Below, in pieces: positions 15,772-24,578 of a stretch of DNA of 50,721 bases. How positions within the stretch are numbered: the stretch's first letter is position 1; each line of letters begins with the position of its first letter. Location: assembly GCA_947259485.1 (NCBI GenBank), contig CAMYLU010000023.1, forward strand, positions 1 to 50,721, in the 5' to 3' direction. The position numbers and the translations under genes are program-made. Source of the stretch: an uncultured Gammaproteobacteria bacterium. GTDB taxonomy: Bacteria; Pseudomonadota; Gammaproteobacteria; GCA-001735895. The notes beneath the pieces are model-generated. The model saw only the letters and a program-made list of their open reading frames with translations, had not been told where the DNA came from and did not search any database.

Positions 15772-16767
15772 ATGAGCGACAGATCGAATCAATTAAAACG
15801 TTGGCTGGATCAACTCGGTTACCGGGATTACAGCCTGAGTGCCGCCTCCGAGGACGCCAGTTTTCGTAGTTATCTGAGGCTGGAGGCGGGTGATGGATCG
15901 CGGATTGTAATGGATGCGCCACCGGACAAGGAGTCCTGCGGGCCCTTCATCGCGGTCGCGCAAAAACTACGTGATGCCGATTTAAACGCGCCCGCAATCA
16001 TTGCCCAGAACCTGGCCGAGGGATTTCTGGTTCTGACCGATTTCGGGCGCAACGACTATCTCTCGCAACTTAACCCGGAAACTGAAGGTTCGCTATACGC
16101 AGATGCGCTCGCGGCGCTGTTGTTGATGCAAAGCCGTATCGATGCCGAAGATTTACCGAACTATGATGAAGCCCTGTTGAACCAGGAGCTCGATCTGTTC
16201 CATGAGTGGTTTCTTGGCAGACAGCTTGGTATTTCGCTCGACCCGGCGCAGCAGTCGAGCTGGCAGTCGATCAAGCAGGCGCTGGTTGAAAATGCACTGG
16301 AGCAGCCGCAGGTATTTGTACACCGCGATTATCACTCGCGTAATTTGATGAAAGTCGACACACACAATCCGGGAATCCTGGATTTTCAGGACGCGGTTAA
16401 AGGGCCGATTACCTACGACCTGGTTTCGTTGCTGCGAGATTGCTATATTGCCTGGCCCCCGGCGCATGTCGATCAGCTGGCACTGGATTATTACGAATCT
16501 GCGTGCGTCCACGAGCTGGTTGACGTCAAAGCCGCGCAGTTCATGCGCTGGTTTAACCTGATGGGAATACAGCGTCACCTCAAGGCGATCGGGATATTTT
16601 CTCGTCTTAATATCCGTGACGGAAAAACGGGATACCTGAAAGATATACCGCGTACGCTCGACTATGTGAACCAGGCCGGTGCCGCGGAAACGTCTATGGT
16701 AGGCTTGCTCTCGATCATAGAGCAACTGAAGTTGAACCAGCTCGCAGGAGCGTTGATACCATCTTGA
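15772..16767 (+). CDS. amgK: N-acetylmuramate/N-acetylglucosamine kinase
   Basis: Anomeric sugar kinase of the peptidoglycan recycling bypass: it makes MurNAc-1-phosphate, which MurU turns into UDP-MurNAc. The 331 residues have the aminoglycoside-phosphotransferase fold with the Brenner-type catalytic loop VHRDYHSRNLM (about 184-194) and the metal-binding GILDFQDAVKGP about 15 residues later. The call as AmgK rather than another APH kinase rests on the partner, murU, which starts eight bases after its stop. The pathway, known from Pseudomonas, bypasses the fosfomycin target MurA. Confidence 0.9.
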   Translation: MSDRSNQLKRWLDQLGYRDYSLSAASEDASFRSYLRLEAGDGSRIVMDAPPDKESCGPFIAVAQKLRDADLNAPAIIAQNLAEGFLVLTDFGRNDYLSQLNPETEGSLYADALAALLLMQSRIDAEDLPNYDEALLNQELDLFHEWFLGRQLGISLDPAQQSSWQSIKQALVENALEQPQVFVHRDYHSRNLMKVDTHNPGILDFQDAVKGPITYDLVSLLRDCYIAWPPAHVDQLALDYYESACVHELVDVKAAQFMRWFNLMGIQRHLKAIGIFSRLNIRDGKTGYLKDIPRTLDYVNQAGAAETSMVGLLSIIEQLKLNQLAGALIPS

Positions 16768-16774
16768 ACAAGTT

Positions 16775-17416
16775 ATGAAAGCAATGATCCTGGCCGCTGG
16801 ACGGGGCGAGCGCATGCGTCCACTAACGGATACTGTTCCGAAACCCCTGCTCGAAGTGCAGGGCAAACCGCTGATCGTGCATCATCTCGAAGCCCTGTCC
16901 CGGGCGGGATTCACCGGGATTGTCGTCAACCTCAGCTGGCTTGGAAATCAGATTCGCAACTTCCTTGGTAACGGAACCAATTTCAATCTTGCCATCGAAT
17001 ACAGCGACGAACCCGAGGCACTCGAAACTGCGGGCGGTATCTTGCAGGCTTTACCGCTACTCGGTGAGCGTTTTATTGTCGTCAATGCGGATATTTTTAC
17101 CGACTATGAATTTGCCCGGCTGCGACAATCAGACAGCATGGCGCACCTGGTGCTGGTTGAGAACCCCCAACATAATCCGGGTGGCGACTTCAGCCTGGCT
17201 GATTCGATACTTGGTAATGATGCCTCACCGCGTTACACCTTCAGCGGTATTGCGCAATACCGTAGCAGCTTTTTCGAAGAACTGACGCCGGGTAAGCAGG
17301 CCCTGGAGCCACTATTGCGAGCCGCAGCGACACGGCAACAAGTCACGGGTGAGCTGTTCAAGGGCCGCTGGACCGATATTGGCACCCTTGAACGCCTGCA
17401 AGTGTTGAAAGCTTGA
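16775..17416 (+). CDS. murU: N-acetylmuramate alpha-1-phosphate uridylyltransferase
   Basis: Nucleotidyltransferase that forms UDP-MurNAc from MurNAc-1-phosphate and UTP. The 213 residues begin with the signature MKAMILAAGRGERMRPLTD and KPLLEVQGKPLI, the nucleotide-binding motif of sugar-phosphate nucleotidyltransferases. The metal-binding Asp is in VVNADIFTDY near residue 107. The short length, lacking a hexapeptide-repeat C-terminal domain, fits MurU. It directly follows amgK, completing the two-step recycling branch. The gene ends eight bases before a convergent gene, with no terminator hairpin I can see. Confidence 0.92.
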   Translation: MKAMILAAGRGERMRPLTDTVPKPLLEVQGKPLIVHHLEALSRAGFTGIVVNLSWLGNQIRNFLGNGTNFNLAIEYSDEPEALETAGGILQALPLLGERFIVVNADIFTDYEFARLRQSDSMAHLVLVENPQHNPGGDFSLADSILGNDASPRYTFSGIAQYRSSFFEELTPGKQALEPLLRAAATRQQVTGELFKGRWTDIGTLERLQVLKA

Positions 17417-17424
17417 AACAGTAC

Positions 17425-17892
17425 CTACTTGAACGGGGTGAAGCTGACTTCGATATCCTTGAGCCAGACTTTGCCACCGCCATCGAGTGTGAAGTTCAGT
17501 TTTAGCAGGTCAGGGTTCTGTTCCTTTTTCAGGTAAAAGGGGATTTCGTAGCTAGCCCAGTCGCTGCTGTCTTTAACCGGATTATTCAAACCCTTGGAAA
17601 AAAACTCCCCCTTTCCCGGCAATCGACACCACATTTCCAGGTAGCCCTGTTTTTTAACTGCCTCGGATTTTATCGAAGCCCTGTAAGTCACCAGGCCGTT
17701 TTCAATATCACCGGGATCGAGCTCAAACAAGTGAAAGGTTGCCGATGTGTCGGTGTCGATGTGCCATCCCTCGGCGTCAGCGACTATCGAACTACTGCTT
17801 ATGGTCGCCTGAGATCCATCGAAGCGCTGAATCAGTCGCGGTGGACCTGCGGGTTCGGGTGGGGAGAAGAGATTTTTTAACCAGCTCAACAT
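17425..17892 (-). CDS. hypothetical protein, probable beta-sandwich
   Basis: I do not recognise a named family. The 155-residue protein starts at ATG 17892, with AGGAG seven bases upstream, a strong site. It opens with an amphipathic MLSWLKNLFSPPEP segment, then alternates beta-strand-like stretches with aromatic residues (YLEMWCRLPG, WASYEIPFYLKK, KVWLKDIEVSF), as in carbohydrate-binding or CIA30-like jelly-roll folds. There is no signal peptide, so it is probably cytoplasmic or peripheral to the membrane. It follows the DUF4019 gene by 83 bases on the same strand. Function unknown. Confidence 0.75.
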   Translation of the reverse strand: MLSWLKNLFSPPEPAGPPRLIQRFDGSQATISSSSIVADAEGWHIDTDTSATFHLFELDPGDIENGLVTYRASIKSEAVKKQGYLEMWCRLPGKGEFFSKGLNNPVKDSSDWASYEIPFYLKKEQNPDLLKLNFTLDGGGKVWLKDIEVSFTPFK

Positions 17893-17975
17893 GGGATTAC
17901 TCCTGCCTTAGTATCTGACGTGGATAGTCGTTGCACAATATTTTCGATGACCGCCTGTTTGCTCGATCCAGGTGT

Positions 17976-18392
17976 TTAACGCACGTAGTAACCGGAAACT
18001 CGCCACTGCTTGTTATCAAGCATCGGGGTGACCGTTTCAACCGCACTTTTTTTAAACTTGAACCTGGTTTGATACTGCAGTACCACGTACTCACCGTCGG
18101 GGGCACCGGGCAGACTGGTTGCGTAGGTTGCCGAAACTAGCTTACGACTGATCATGGCCCCGAGGGGTTGACGCGCCGCGCTTATCGACTGCCGCCAGTT
18201 GTCGGTGCTGACCTGCTGTTTAAACAAGGAAGCCGCCTGGTCCCATGAATCCTGGTATTGTAGCCCATCGATCAGGGCGAGCCATTTGCCGGCAGCCTGG
18301 TCTGCATTACGGATCTTATCCTCCGATGCGTGGACGCTCATCGATACCAGGATAAGTCCCAGCAGTAAAATATGTTTTGCTTTGATTTTCAT
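17976..18392 (-). CDS. DUF4019-containing secreted protein
   Basis: The 138-residue protein has a Sec signal peptide (KAKHILLLGLILVSMSVHAS, cleavage after VHA) and a mature domain matching DUF4019: AAGKWLALIDGLQYQDSW, ARQPLGAMISRKLVSATY and the ending QWRVSGYYVR. The fold is related to SnoaL-like or NTF2-like small domains; function is unknown. It is exported to the periplasm. It lies 58 bases after the Na/Pi cotransporter gene and 83 before the next hypothetical gene, so the three may form a loose operon, though nothing in the sequence ties them to phosphate. Confidence 0.82.
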   Translation of the reverse strand: MKIKAKHILLLGLILVSMSVHASEDKIRNADQAAGKWLALIDGLQYQDSWDQAASLFKQQVSTDNWRQSISAARQPLGAMISRKLVSATYATSLPGAPDGEYVVLQYQTRFKFKKSAVETVTPMLDNKQWRVSGYYVR

Positions 18393-18450
18393 AGCCCGTA
18401 TCCAGAAACTATTACTGAACGATTACTTGCCAAATCGACGAAACCGGCAC

Positions 18451-20163
18451 TTAGCTGCTGATCGAAGGTTTCATCGGGCCTTTAACCCGCGGGAATGAGT
18501 CTTCGTTTGACTTGCTGCGACGCAGGCGACTGCTGCGTAACTGGCCGGCTTCTTCCAGGATCGGGTAGGCGACGGCGGCCTGGTACGAGTTGATGCGCCT
18601 GAGGTCACGCAGCACGTCTAACTGCATGGCGCTCAGTTGTGAATCGTAATGCGAGTCGTCGCGAATTTTTTGCAGGTGGTTCGTTACCGCCTTTTTTTCT
18701 CGCTTGATGAACTTGTATTTTCTGGCCAGCAATTGCCGCGCCATGGCGATATCGGACGATGTAAAAACACTCATTGAAAGCTGGAATGTCGATAACACCG
18801 GCTTGTAAAGATTATTGATGTCCTTGCGATCCTGGGTCGACATCTTGTTCCCGGGAACAAGTTTCTTGCGCAGGATATTTCGAATCAGGTCCCCCGAAAT
18901 AATGTCGCCGATGTGTTCCAGGTTGGTCGCAAAACTTAAAATTTCATTACAGCGCCTGCTCTCCTTTTCGCCTAGTGTTTCACGCGCCAATGCAGTCAGG
19001 TAGCGTTTCACGTTATCGTAATACTGGTTTACTACCTGATCCATCTTACGGCTGCGCTTCGCCAGCTGGTGGTCATTCTTCTTGAGCGCAATAAAAGAAT
19101 TGCGGAACATGCGCTCAACGACTTCTCCCATGCGCAAAACCTCGCGTTCGGCATTGACTAAAGCCACCAAAGGCGTTTCGAACGCACTGCGGTCAAGATC
19201 CCTGGGTTGCATCTCGTCAATCACTCTCTTGTCTTCGGGAATGATGCGCGCGGTAAGAGCGACCATGTGGTTGATCAGGGGAAAACAAAGTACTGCCAGA
19301 GTGATATTGAAAAGCATGTGAAAGTTTGCAATCTGGCGCGCATGGCTGATCTCAAGCGGGGAGAGACCGTTGGCGATCATACCGATGAAAGGTAACGAGA
19401 TCACGACACCGCATATTCTAAACAGCAGGTTACCCAATGGTGGTTGCCTTGCTGTACGGGTGGCGCTGAGCGTGGCAACAAATGGCGGTATCGCACCGCC
19501 GATATTGGCGCCGAGTACAAAGGCGAAGGCGACGGTGATGTCCAGTGATTTGGTGCTGGCGAGCGCAATCACCAGCAAAACGGTCGCGAGGCTCGAATGC
19601 GATGCCCAGGCGATAATCGCACCAAAAATCACGGCCAGTATCAGGTCTTCGCCAAGGGCGACAAATATCTGCTGGATGATTAAAGATTCGCGCATCGGTA
19701 GCGAGGCTGTAACGATCAGCTTCAGCGCTAACAGCATCATGCCGATACCCAGCAGCAGGCGTCCGATGTCGCGCGTGCGCCCCCCTGAAGAGTATGTAAA
19801 CAAAGCCACGCCCAGCGCTATCAGTAGTGGTGACAGAGCCGATAGATCGAAGGTCAGAACCTGTGCCACGAGGGTGGTGCCGACGTCGGCTCCAAGCAGT
19901 ATCGCAAGTGCGGTTGCGGTGGTGAGGATGCCCTGGCCGCTAAATGATGATGTCAACAAGGCGGTGGCACTGCTGCTTTGCAACAACATGGTCACGCCGA
20001 GACCGGAGAGAAAGGCTTTGAAGCGATTATTCAGGCTGGCCCCTAAGGCGCTACGAATTTCGCTACCCCAACTTTCGGACATGCCAACCCTTACCATGCG
20101 CAAGCCCCACAATAGGAGGGCGACGCCACCTATCAGGTTGATCAGAATGCCACTGCCGCTGAT
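18451..20163 (-). CDS. Na/Pi cotransporter family protein with PhoU-like tail
   Basis: Sodium-phosphate symporter family (NptA/YjbB type), 570 residues with the start chosen here. The membrane half has two inverted repeats with the signature LLQSSSATALLTSS and the degenerate partner ASHSSLATVLLV. Residues about 350-540 form a PhoU-like helical domain (EREVLRMGEVVERMFRN). The first ATG-like option downstream, TTG at 20112, would delete the conserved first helix ILINLIGGVALLLWGLRM. In frame upstream, ATC at 20163 has a perfect AGGAG seven bases before it and yields the family-like start (M)SGSGILINLIGG; I therefore call an AUC start. It could also be an ATG changed by mutation or sequencing error. 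Confidence 0.85.
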   Translation of the reverse strand: MSGSGILINLIGGVALLLWGLRMVRVGMSESWGSEIRSALGASLNNRFKAFLSGLGVTMLLQSSSATALLTSSFSGQGILTTATALAILLGADVGTTLVAQVLTFDLSALSPLLIALGVALFTYSSGGRTRDIGRLLLGIGMMLLALKLIVTASLPMRESLIIQQIFVALGEDLILAVIFGAIIAWASHSSLATVLLVIALASTKSLDITVAFAFVLGANIGGAIPPFVATLSATRTARQPPLGNLLFRICGVVISLPFIGMIANGLSPLEISHARQIANFHMLFNITLAVLCFPLINHMVALTARIIPEDKRVIDEMQPRDLDRSAFETPLVALVNAEREVLRMGEVVERMFRNSFIALKKNDHQLAKRSRKMDQVVNQYYDNVKRYLTALARETLGEKESRRCNEILSFATNLEHIGDIISGDLIRNILRKKLVPGNKMSTQDRKDINNLYKPVLSTFQLSMSVFTSSDIAMARQLLARKYKFIKREKKAVTNHLQKIRDDSHYDSQLSAMQLDVLRDLRRINSYQAAVAYPILEEAGQLRSSRLRRSKSNEDSFPRVKGPMKPSISS

Positions 20164-20197
20164 GCCTGGACTCCTACAATCAGTTCTTTACTGATTG
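20161..20197 (-). promoter_or_regulatory. translation initiation region: hairpin, Shine-Dalgarno and AUC start
   Basis: On the minus strand CAATCAGT (20197-20190), loop AAAGA, ACTGATTG (20184-20177) form a perfect 8-bp stem. It abuts TAGGAG (20176-20171), which is followed by seven bases and ATC (20163-20161). The stem leaves the ribosome site free but immediately adjacent, so stability or a binding protein could tune initiation. AUC initiation is normally weak and checked by IF3. Confidence 0.6.
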
Positions 20198-20402
20198 CTT
20201 AATGTAACTTTTAGATAACGAATAATAGCAGAATAATGAAAACATATTTAGCGAACGATTTCCGACTCTTGATTAAATGCTGGTCCGACAGGGAGCATAG
20301 ATTAGTTGTCGGGGGCGAGGAAACTGTTTTCGCCAACGGCTGCTATAGGTTTGACGGATAGTCAGGTATAAGATGAATTATTGCCGGAATCATGGATCCC
20401 GC

Positions 20403-21230
20403 TTAACGATAGCGCAGCGAGAAGTCGATTGCGCGCAGGTTCTTGGTGAGCGCGCCGATGGAGATAAAGTCAACGCCGGTTTCAGCGTATTCAGCAAGGT
20501 TTTCCTGGTCGATATTACCTGAAGCTTCGAGTTCGATACGCCGATTATTAAGTTCGACCGCGTCCTTCATTGCCGGAATCGAAAAGTTATCGAGCAATGC
20601 ACGCTCGACGCCGGCGTCAATCGCCTGTTGCAATTGCTCCAGGTTTTCAACCTCGACCTCGAGGAACTTGTTCGGGTGAATCTGGCGCGCACGTGAGACT
20701 GCATTGGCAATGCCGTCGCTGGCAGCCAGATGATTTTCCTTGATCAGAAAGGCATCGAACAGGCCGATGCGGTGATTACTGCCGCCGCCGCACAGCACTG
20801 CGTACTTTTGGCCGTAGCGGAGTTGAGGGATGGTTTTACGAGTGTCGAGAATTTTGCAGTCGGTGTGTTTTATTTTATCGACATAGCTTCGTGCCAGGGT
20901 TGCAGTTCCGGAGAGTGTTTGTAAAAAATTCAACGCGCTGCGCTCGGCGGTAAGCAGGCCACGTGCCGGGCCCGAAACCTCGCAAATAATAGCGTTCGAG
21001 GTCACGGCGTCACCGTCCTGTGCGTGCCATTGGATATTAATCCTGTCATCGCATTGCCGAAAAACCTCGTCGAACCATTGGCAGCCGCAGAGCACCGCGT
21101 CCTCACGCACCAGCAGTTCGGTTTCAAGCAGCGTGTTTGCGTCGATCAACTCTGCGCTGATATCGCCGCTGCCGACATCCTCGTCAAGCGCATTGGCGGC
21201 CTGGTTGATGATCATTTGATAAAAATCCAA
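20403..21230 (-). CDS. nadC: nicotinate-nucleotide pyrophosphorylase (carboxylating)
   Basis: Quinolinate phosphoribosyltransferase, the step of de novo NAD synthesis that makes nicotinate mononucleotide. The 275 residues show the family motifs EDVGSGDISAELI, the type II PRTase core ILDTRKTIPQLRYGQKYAVLCGGG with HRIGLFDAFLIKENH, and VEVENLEQL. The TTG at 21230 has GAGG about eight bases upstream, inside the ClC gene end; the ATG five codons later lacks such a site, so TTG is preferred. It starts three bases after the ClC stop and is the last gene of the minus-strand run; nadA and nadB are not here. Confidence 0.95.
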   Translation of the reverse strand: MDFYQMIINQAANALDEDVGSGDISAELIDANTLLETELLVREDAVLCGCQWFDEVFRQCDDRINIQWHAQDGDAVTSNAIICEVSGPARGLLTAERSALNFLQTLSGTATLARSYVDKIKHTDCKILDTRKTIPQLRYGQKYAVLCGGGSNHRIGLFDAFLIKENHLAASDGIANAVSRARQIHPNKFLEVEVENLEQLQQAIDAGVERALLDNFSIPAMKDAVELNNRRIELEASGNIDQENLAEYAETGVDFISIGALTKNLRAIDFSLRYR

Positions 21231-21233
21231 AGC

Positions 21234-22955
21234 TTATACCTCGTATTCTTCGCGACGTAATTCCTGGGCTGCGTCGAGATAGGCGTTGATTACCACGGCC
21301 TCGGGAACCGCACCGAGGTATTGTCCACTGCTGCGATCGACTACCGCGATGGCCTCGCCGATATAGCTGCGCATGAATTCCATTGCTTCCCAGATGCTGG
21401 TTGCCTCGTGAAATTCACCACCCCGTTGGAGATCGATAGAACCGACCGTCTCGTTGTCATCCTGCCCTTGCAATTGATGCTGTAAAACATGGCCGAGGTA
21501 GCGGTTGTTATCATCGACAACCACTGCGGTCGAGGTCGATTTTGCAGTCATTTGCGCGCGTAAAACACCCAGGTCAGCATTTTGCGAGACCACCGGAAGT
21601 GACTCGGTAACAAAAGCTGCCACCTTGCGATGCATCAGGTAAGCACGTTCGCGCCCCATCGAAAGATCGATACCTCGTGCGGCGAGCTGACTATCGTAGA
21701 GTGAACGCCCATACCACCTGAAAGCGATCAGGTTGGCAAACACGATAGCGACCATTGCAGCGATCGTGATTTCGTAGCTGCGCGTGAACTCGAATACGAA
21801 CAGCAGCGCGGTCATCGGTGCGCCGATTACCGGGCTCATTACCGCGACCATGCCACAGACTGCGTAGGCCGAGACTCCGGAATAATCTTCCAGCAGTAAT
21901 TCGGGCACCAACAGCGCGAACAGGGCGCCGAACAAGACACCGATCAATAGCGCTGGAAATATGACACCGCCGGCAAACCCGAAACCGATGCAAAGAACCG
22001 TAACCAGTATCTTTGCGACCAGGATCAGAAGCAACGCATCGGCGCTGTAGGTGCCACCCAGCGAAGCCAGGCGGAAGACTTCCTGTCCGGCACCCAGCAC
22101 TTCCGGCACCTGCAAGGTTACCAGCGACACCACGAAGCCTGCGGCCATCGGCTTGAAGGCCGCGGGTACTTTAATTCGCTGTGATAATTGCGCTGCCTGC
22201 TGTAGTAAGTTCATGAAGACGACGGCAAGCACGCCGCAGGCGATACCCTCGATCGCAAACAGGAAAAACTCAACGCCGCGAAAACTGCTTTCAAAACTAA
22301 TCAGGAATAATGGCGGGTGTTCGAAAATAACATTCGCAACGAGGTATCCGCAGGCGCTGGCTACGGTTACCGCGGCAAACATGCGCAGCGAGTAATGACG
22401 CAGAATAACTTCGTGAGTGAAGATCAGGGCCGCGATCGGGGCGTTAAAGGCTGTTGAAATTGCCGCGGCAACGCCGCAGGCAATAGCGATGTTGCGCACG
22501 TCTCGCAGGCCAAACGGCAATCGGTTGCAGACCTGGCCAACCAGCGTTCCGAGGTATACCAGTGGTCCATACTGTCCAACCGAAGCGCCGCAACCCAGGG
22601 ATAAAATGGCTGCAATGGTAGTTGTTACCCCGGCCACCGGTGGAGGCAGGCGTTCATGTAATTGCACCGCGTAAATTGTATCGGGCGGTCCGAAGGAGTC
22701 ATTTTCGTTTACCCCGTATCGCAGGATAAGACCGACCACCAGTCCGCCGATAGTGAGTACCGCCATAGTGATTAATCCGAGATGGTCGCCTTCCATTTGC
22801 GCTCGGCTGGATGGGCTGACGTAGAGAATATCGGTTAGATAACCTACCAGCTCGACGAAACCGATGGTTGCAAACGATGCGATCAATCCCACCACCAGGC
22901 CTACTAGCGATATCGCCAGCATGCGCTGCATCGTTTGCTGTGGCCTGGGTTTCAT
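21234..22955 (-). CDS. ClC-family chloride channel/transporter with CBS domains, no gating Glu
   Basis: The 573 residues comprise a ClC membrane core (to about 430) and a C-terminal CBS pair. The motif at helix F, GREGP in E. coli ClC-ec1, reads GQYGP at 127-131, so the external gating glutamate is replaced by Tyr129. The first selectivity motif GSGIP reads SFGPP at 87-91, so the central Ser is also displaced. The later GGVIFPALLIG matches the GxFxP motif. Loss of the glutamate generally abolishes proton coupling in ClC exchangers, so a passive channel or different selectivity is possible. Ion identity cannot be told from context: a TPP enzyme gene precedes it and nadC follows. Confidence 0.88.
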   Translation of the reverse strand: MKPRPQQTMQRMLAISLVGLVVGLIASFATIGFVELVGYLTDILYVSPSSRAQMEGDHLGLITMAVLTIGGLVVGLILRYGVNENDSFGPPDTIYAVQLHERLPPPVAGVTTTIAAILSLGCGASVGQYGPLVYLGTLVGQVCNRLPFGLRDVRNIAIACGVAAAISTAFNAPIAALIFTHEVILRHYSLRMFAAVTVASACGYLVANVIFEHPPLFLISFESSFRGVEFFLFAIEGIACGVLAVVFMNLLQQAAQLSQRIKVPAAFKPMAAGFVVSLVTLQVPEVLGAGQEVFRLASLGGTYSADALLLILVAKILVTVLCIGFGFAGGVIFPALLIGVLFGALFALLVPELLLEDYSGVSAYAVCGMVAVMSPVIGAPMTALLFVFEFTRSYEITIAAMVAIVFANLIAFRWYGRSLYDSQLAARGIDLSMGRERAYLMHRKVAAFVTESLPVVSQNADLGVLRAQMTAKSTSTAVVVDDNNRYLGHVLQHQLQGQDDNETVGSIDLQRGGEFHEATSIWEAMEFMRSYIGEAIAVVDRSSGQYLGAVPEAVVINAYLDAAQELRREEYEV

Positions 22956-22964
22956 ACCGAAAGC

Positions 22965-24569
22965 TTAGTTCAACCAGGGATCGAATTCTTTCACTTCGAT
23001 CAGCGTCGGACGGTCAGCCTCGAAAGCCGCTTTAACGGCATCGGTAAGACTTTGCGCGCTGTCGATTTTGAGTGCATGGCAACCACAGGACTGTGCCAGG
23101 GCGATAAAATCCGGATTGATCCCGGTGACCCCCACCAGCTCGATGTCACGTAGTTTCATATCGTCCTGGATTTGCTTTAAGCCATCGTTGTTCCAGAGGA
23201 TTATGGGCAGTGCCAGCCCGAGTTCAGCTGCGGTTACCAGTTCCTGCACCGTAAACATGAAGCCGCCGTCACCGGCGAAGCTGACCACGGGCTTATCCGG
23301 CAAGGCGAGCTTGGCGCCAATTGCATCGGGTAACCCGCAACCCAGCGTGCAATAGCCGGCCGGGTAATGCCAGAGCCTTGGCTTCGGCACATCAAATGCA
23401 AATGATCCCGTGTAAACCAGCTGGCAGATATCGCCCATAACGACGGTGTCGGCCGGCAGCGCGGCCCGCAGGACATCGAGGGTCTTGCAGTGCCGAACCT
23501 CGCTTTCATTCAAGTTGTCGCGAATTTCCTGTCTCAAACCGGCAACTTCGGCGACAGTTTCAGCACGGGCTTTGACCTCCCCGAGCTGTCGGGCGATCGC
23601 CTCGGTAGTGGTTTTGGCGCCACCGATGATTGCCACCTCGGCCGGGTAAAGGTCGTTCATTTTGCGCGAATCAAGATCGACGCGAATTATTTTGCCGTTG
23701 ATTTCGAGCGTTTCAACAAAGCTGTCGACTTCGGATAACTCGGTGCCGACCGCGAGCACGACGTCGGCATTTTTCAGGTATTGCTGGACTTCACCGCGCA
23801 CGGTACCGGCGCTCAGGGAAAGCGGATGTGAATCATCGATGATTCCCTTGCCGGCGTTACTGCCGATGACGGCAGCACCGAGTTTTTCCGCAATCCCGGT
23901 GATTGCGTCGCTCGCCAGCCAGGCTCCACCGCCGACACAGATCATCGGCTGCTTTGCCGCACGTAAAAGCTCGCAGGCGCGTTCTATTTTCTTTGCCGTT
24001 GGTGCCGGACGCGCGGGTAACTCGACAGCCTTCCATTCGCCACCTGCCGGCATCGCCAGTACGTCGATCGGAATTGCGATATGTACCGGCCGCGGGCGTT
24101 CGCTGGAAAATACCGAAAATGCCTTCGCGATCAGGCCGGGGACCTCTTCGGGTGTCATCGCGCATGCGGAAAACGCGGTTAGCGGTGCCGTGGTGTCCGT
24201 CAGGCTCGGAACTTCGTGCAGGCAGCCCCATCCCTTGCCAAGGGTGTAACTGGCCGCATCGCTGGAAAGCATCAACACCGGGATACTGTCGGCGTAGGCC
24301 TGGCCAATTGCGGTGAGGGCATTGGTAACGCCCGGTCCGGAGATCACCAGTGCGACCCCGGGTCGGCCGGAAGCGCGCGCGTAGCCATCGGCCATAAACC
24401 CGGCGCCCTGTTCATTACGCGCCTGTACGTGCTGAATATGACTCTGGTTAAGACCCCTGCAAAATTCCAGCGTGTGCACTCCGGGAATGCCGAATAGCGT
24501 ATCGACGCCGTAAGCTTCAAGCAGTTTTATCGTCGCTTCGCCGACATTGAGATCACTGCTGCTATTCAT
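22965..24569 (-). CDS. thiamine pyrophosphate-dependent enzyme (acetolactate synthase-like)
   Basis: The 534 residues have the three-domain TPP decarboxylase/synthase layout. The N-terminal Pyr domain holds the cofactor-activating Glu53 (QARNEQGAGFMADGYA) after FGIPGVHTLE; the C-terminal PP domain has the GDG-x-N motif (GDGGFMFTVQELVTAAE, ending in WNND). The FGIPGVHTLE start and overall length resemble AruI, 5-guanidino-2-oxopentanoate decarboxylase of arginine transamination, more than anabolic IlvB/IlvI; no small regulatory subunit gene is adjacent. AGAGGA seven bases above the ATG overlaps the leuB stop. Substrate assignment is tentative. Confidence 0.8.
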   Translation of the reverse strand: MNSSSDLNVGEATIKLLEAYGVDTLFGIPGVHTLEFCRGLNQSHIQHVQARNEQGAGFMADGYARASGRPGVALVISGPGVTNALTAIGQAYADSIPVLMLSSDAASYTLGKGWGCLHEVPSLTDTTAPLTAFSACAMTPEEVPGLIAKAFSVFSSERPRPVHIAIPIDVLAMPAGGEWKAVELPARPAPTAKKIERACELLRAAKQPMICVGGGAWLASDAITGIAEKLGAAVIGSNAGKGIIDDSHPLSLSAGTVRGEVQQYLKNADVVLAVGTELSEVDSFVETLEINGKIIRVDLDSRKMNDLYPAEVAIIGGAKTTTEAIARQLGEVKARAETVAEVAGLRQEIRDNLNESEVRHCKTLDVLRAALPADTVVMGDICQLVYTGSFAFDVPKPRLWHYPAGYCTLGCGLPDAIGAKLALPDKPVVSFAGDGGFMFTVQELVTAAELGLALPIILWNNDGLKQIQDDMKLRDIELVGVTGINPDFIALAQSCGCHALKIDSAQSLTDAVKAAFEADRPTLIEVKEFDPWLN

Positions 24570-24578
24570 TTTCGTCCT

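Noticed and set aside
20110-20112. TTG at 20112 as start of the Na/Pi cotransporter
   Set aside because: It removes most of the conserved first membrane helix and has no Shine-Dalgarno at a usable distance.
19370-20194. Plus-strand open frame of 274 codons
   Set aside because: It lies opposite the Na/Pi cotransporter, whose family motifs are clear on the minus strand; the translation looks like an antisense shadow without recognisable domains.
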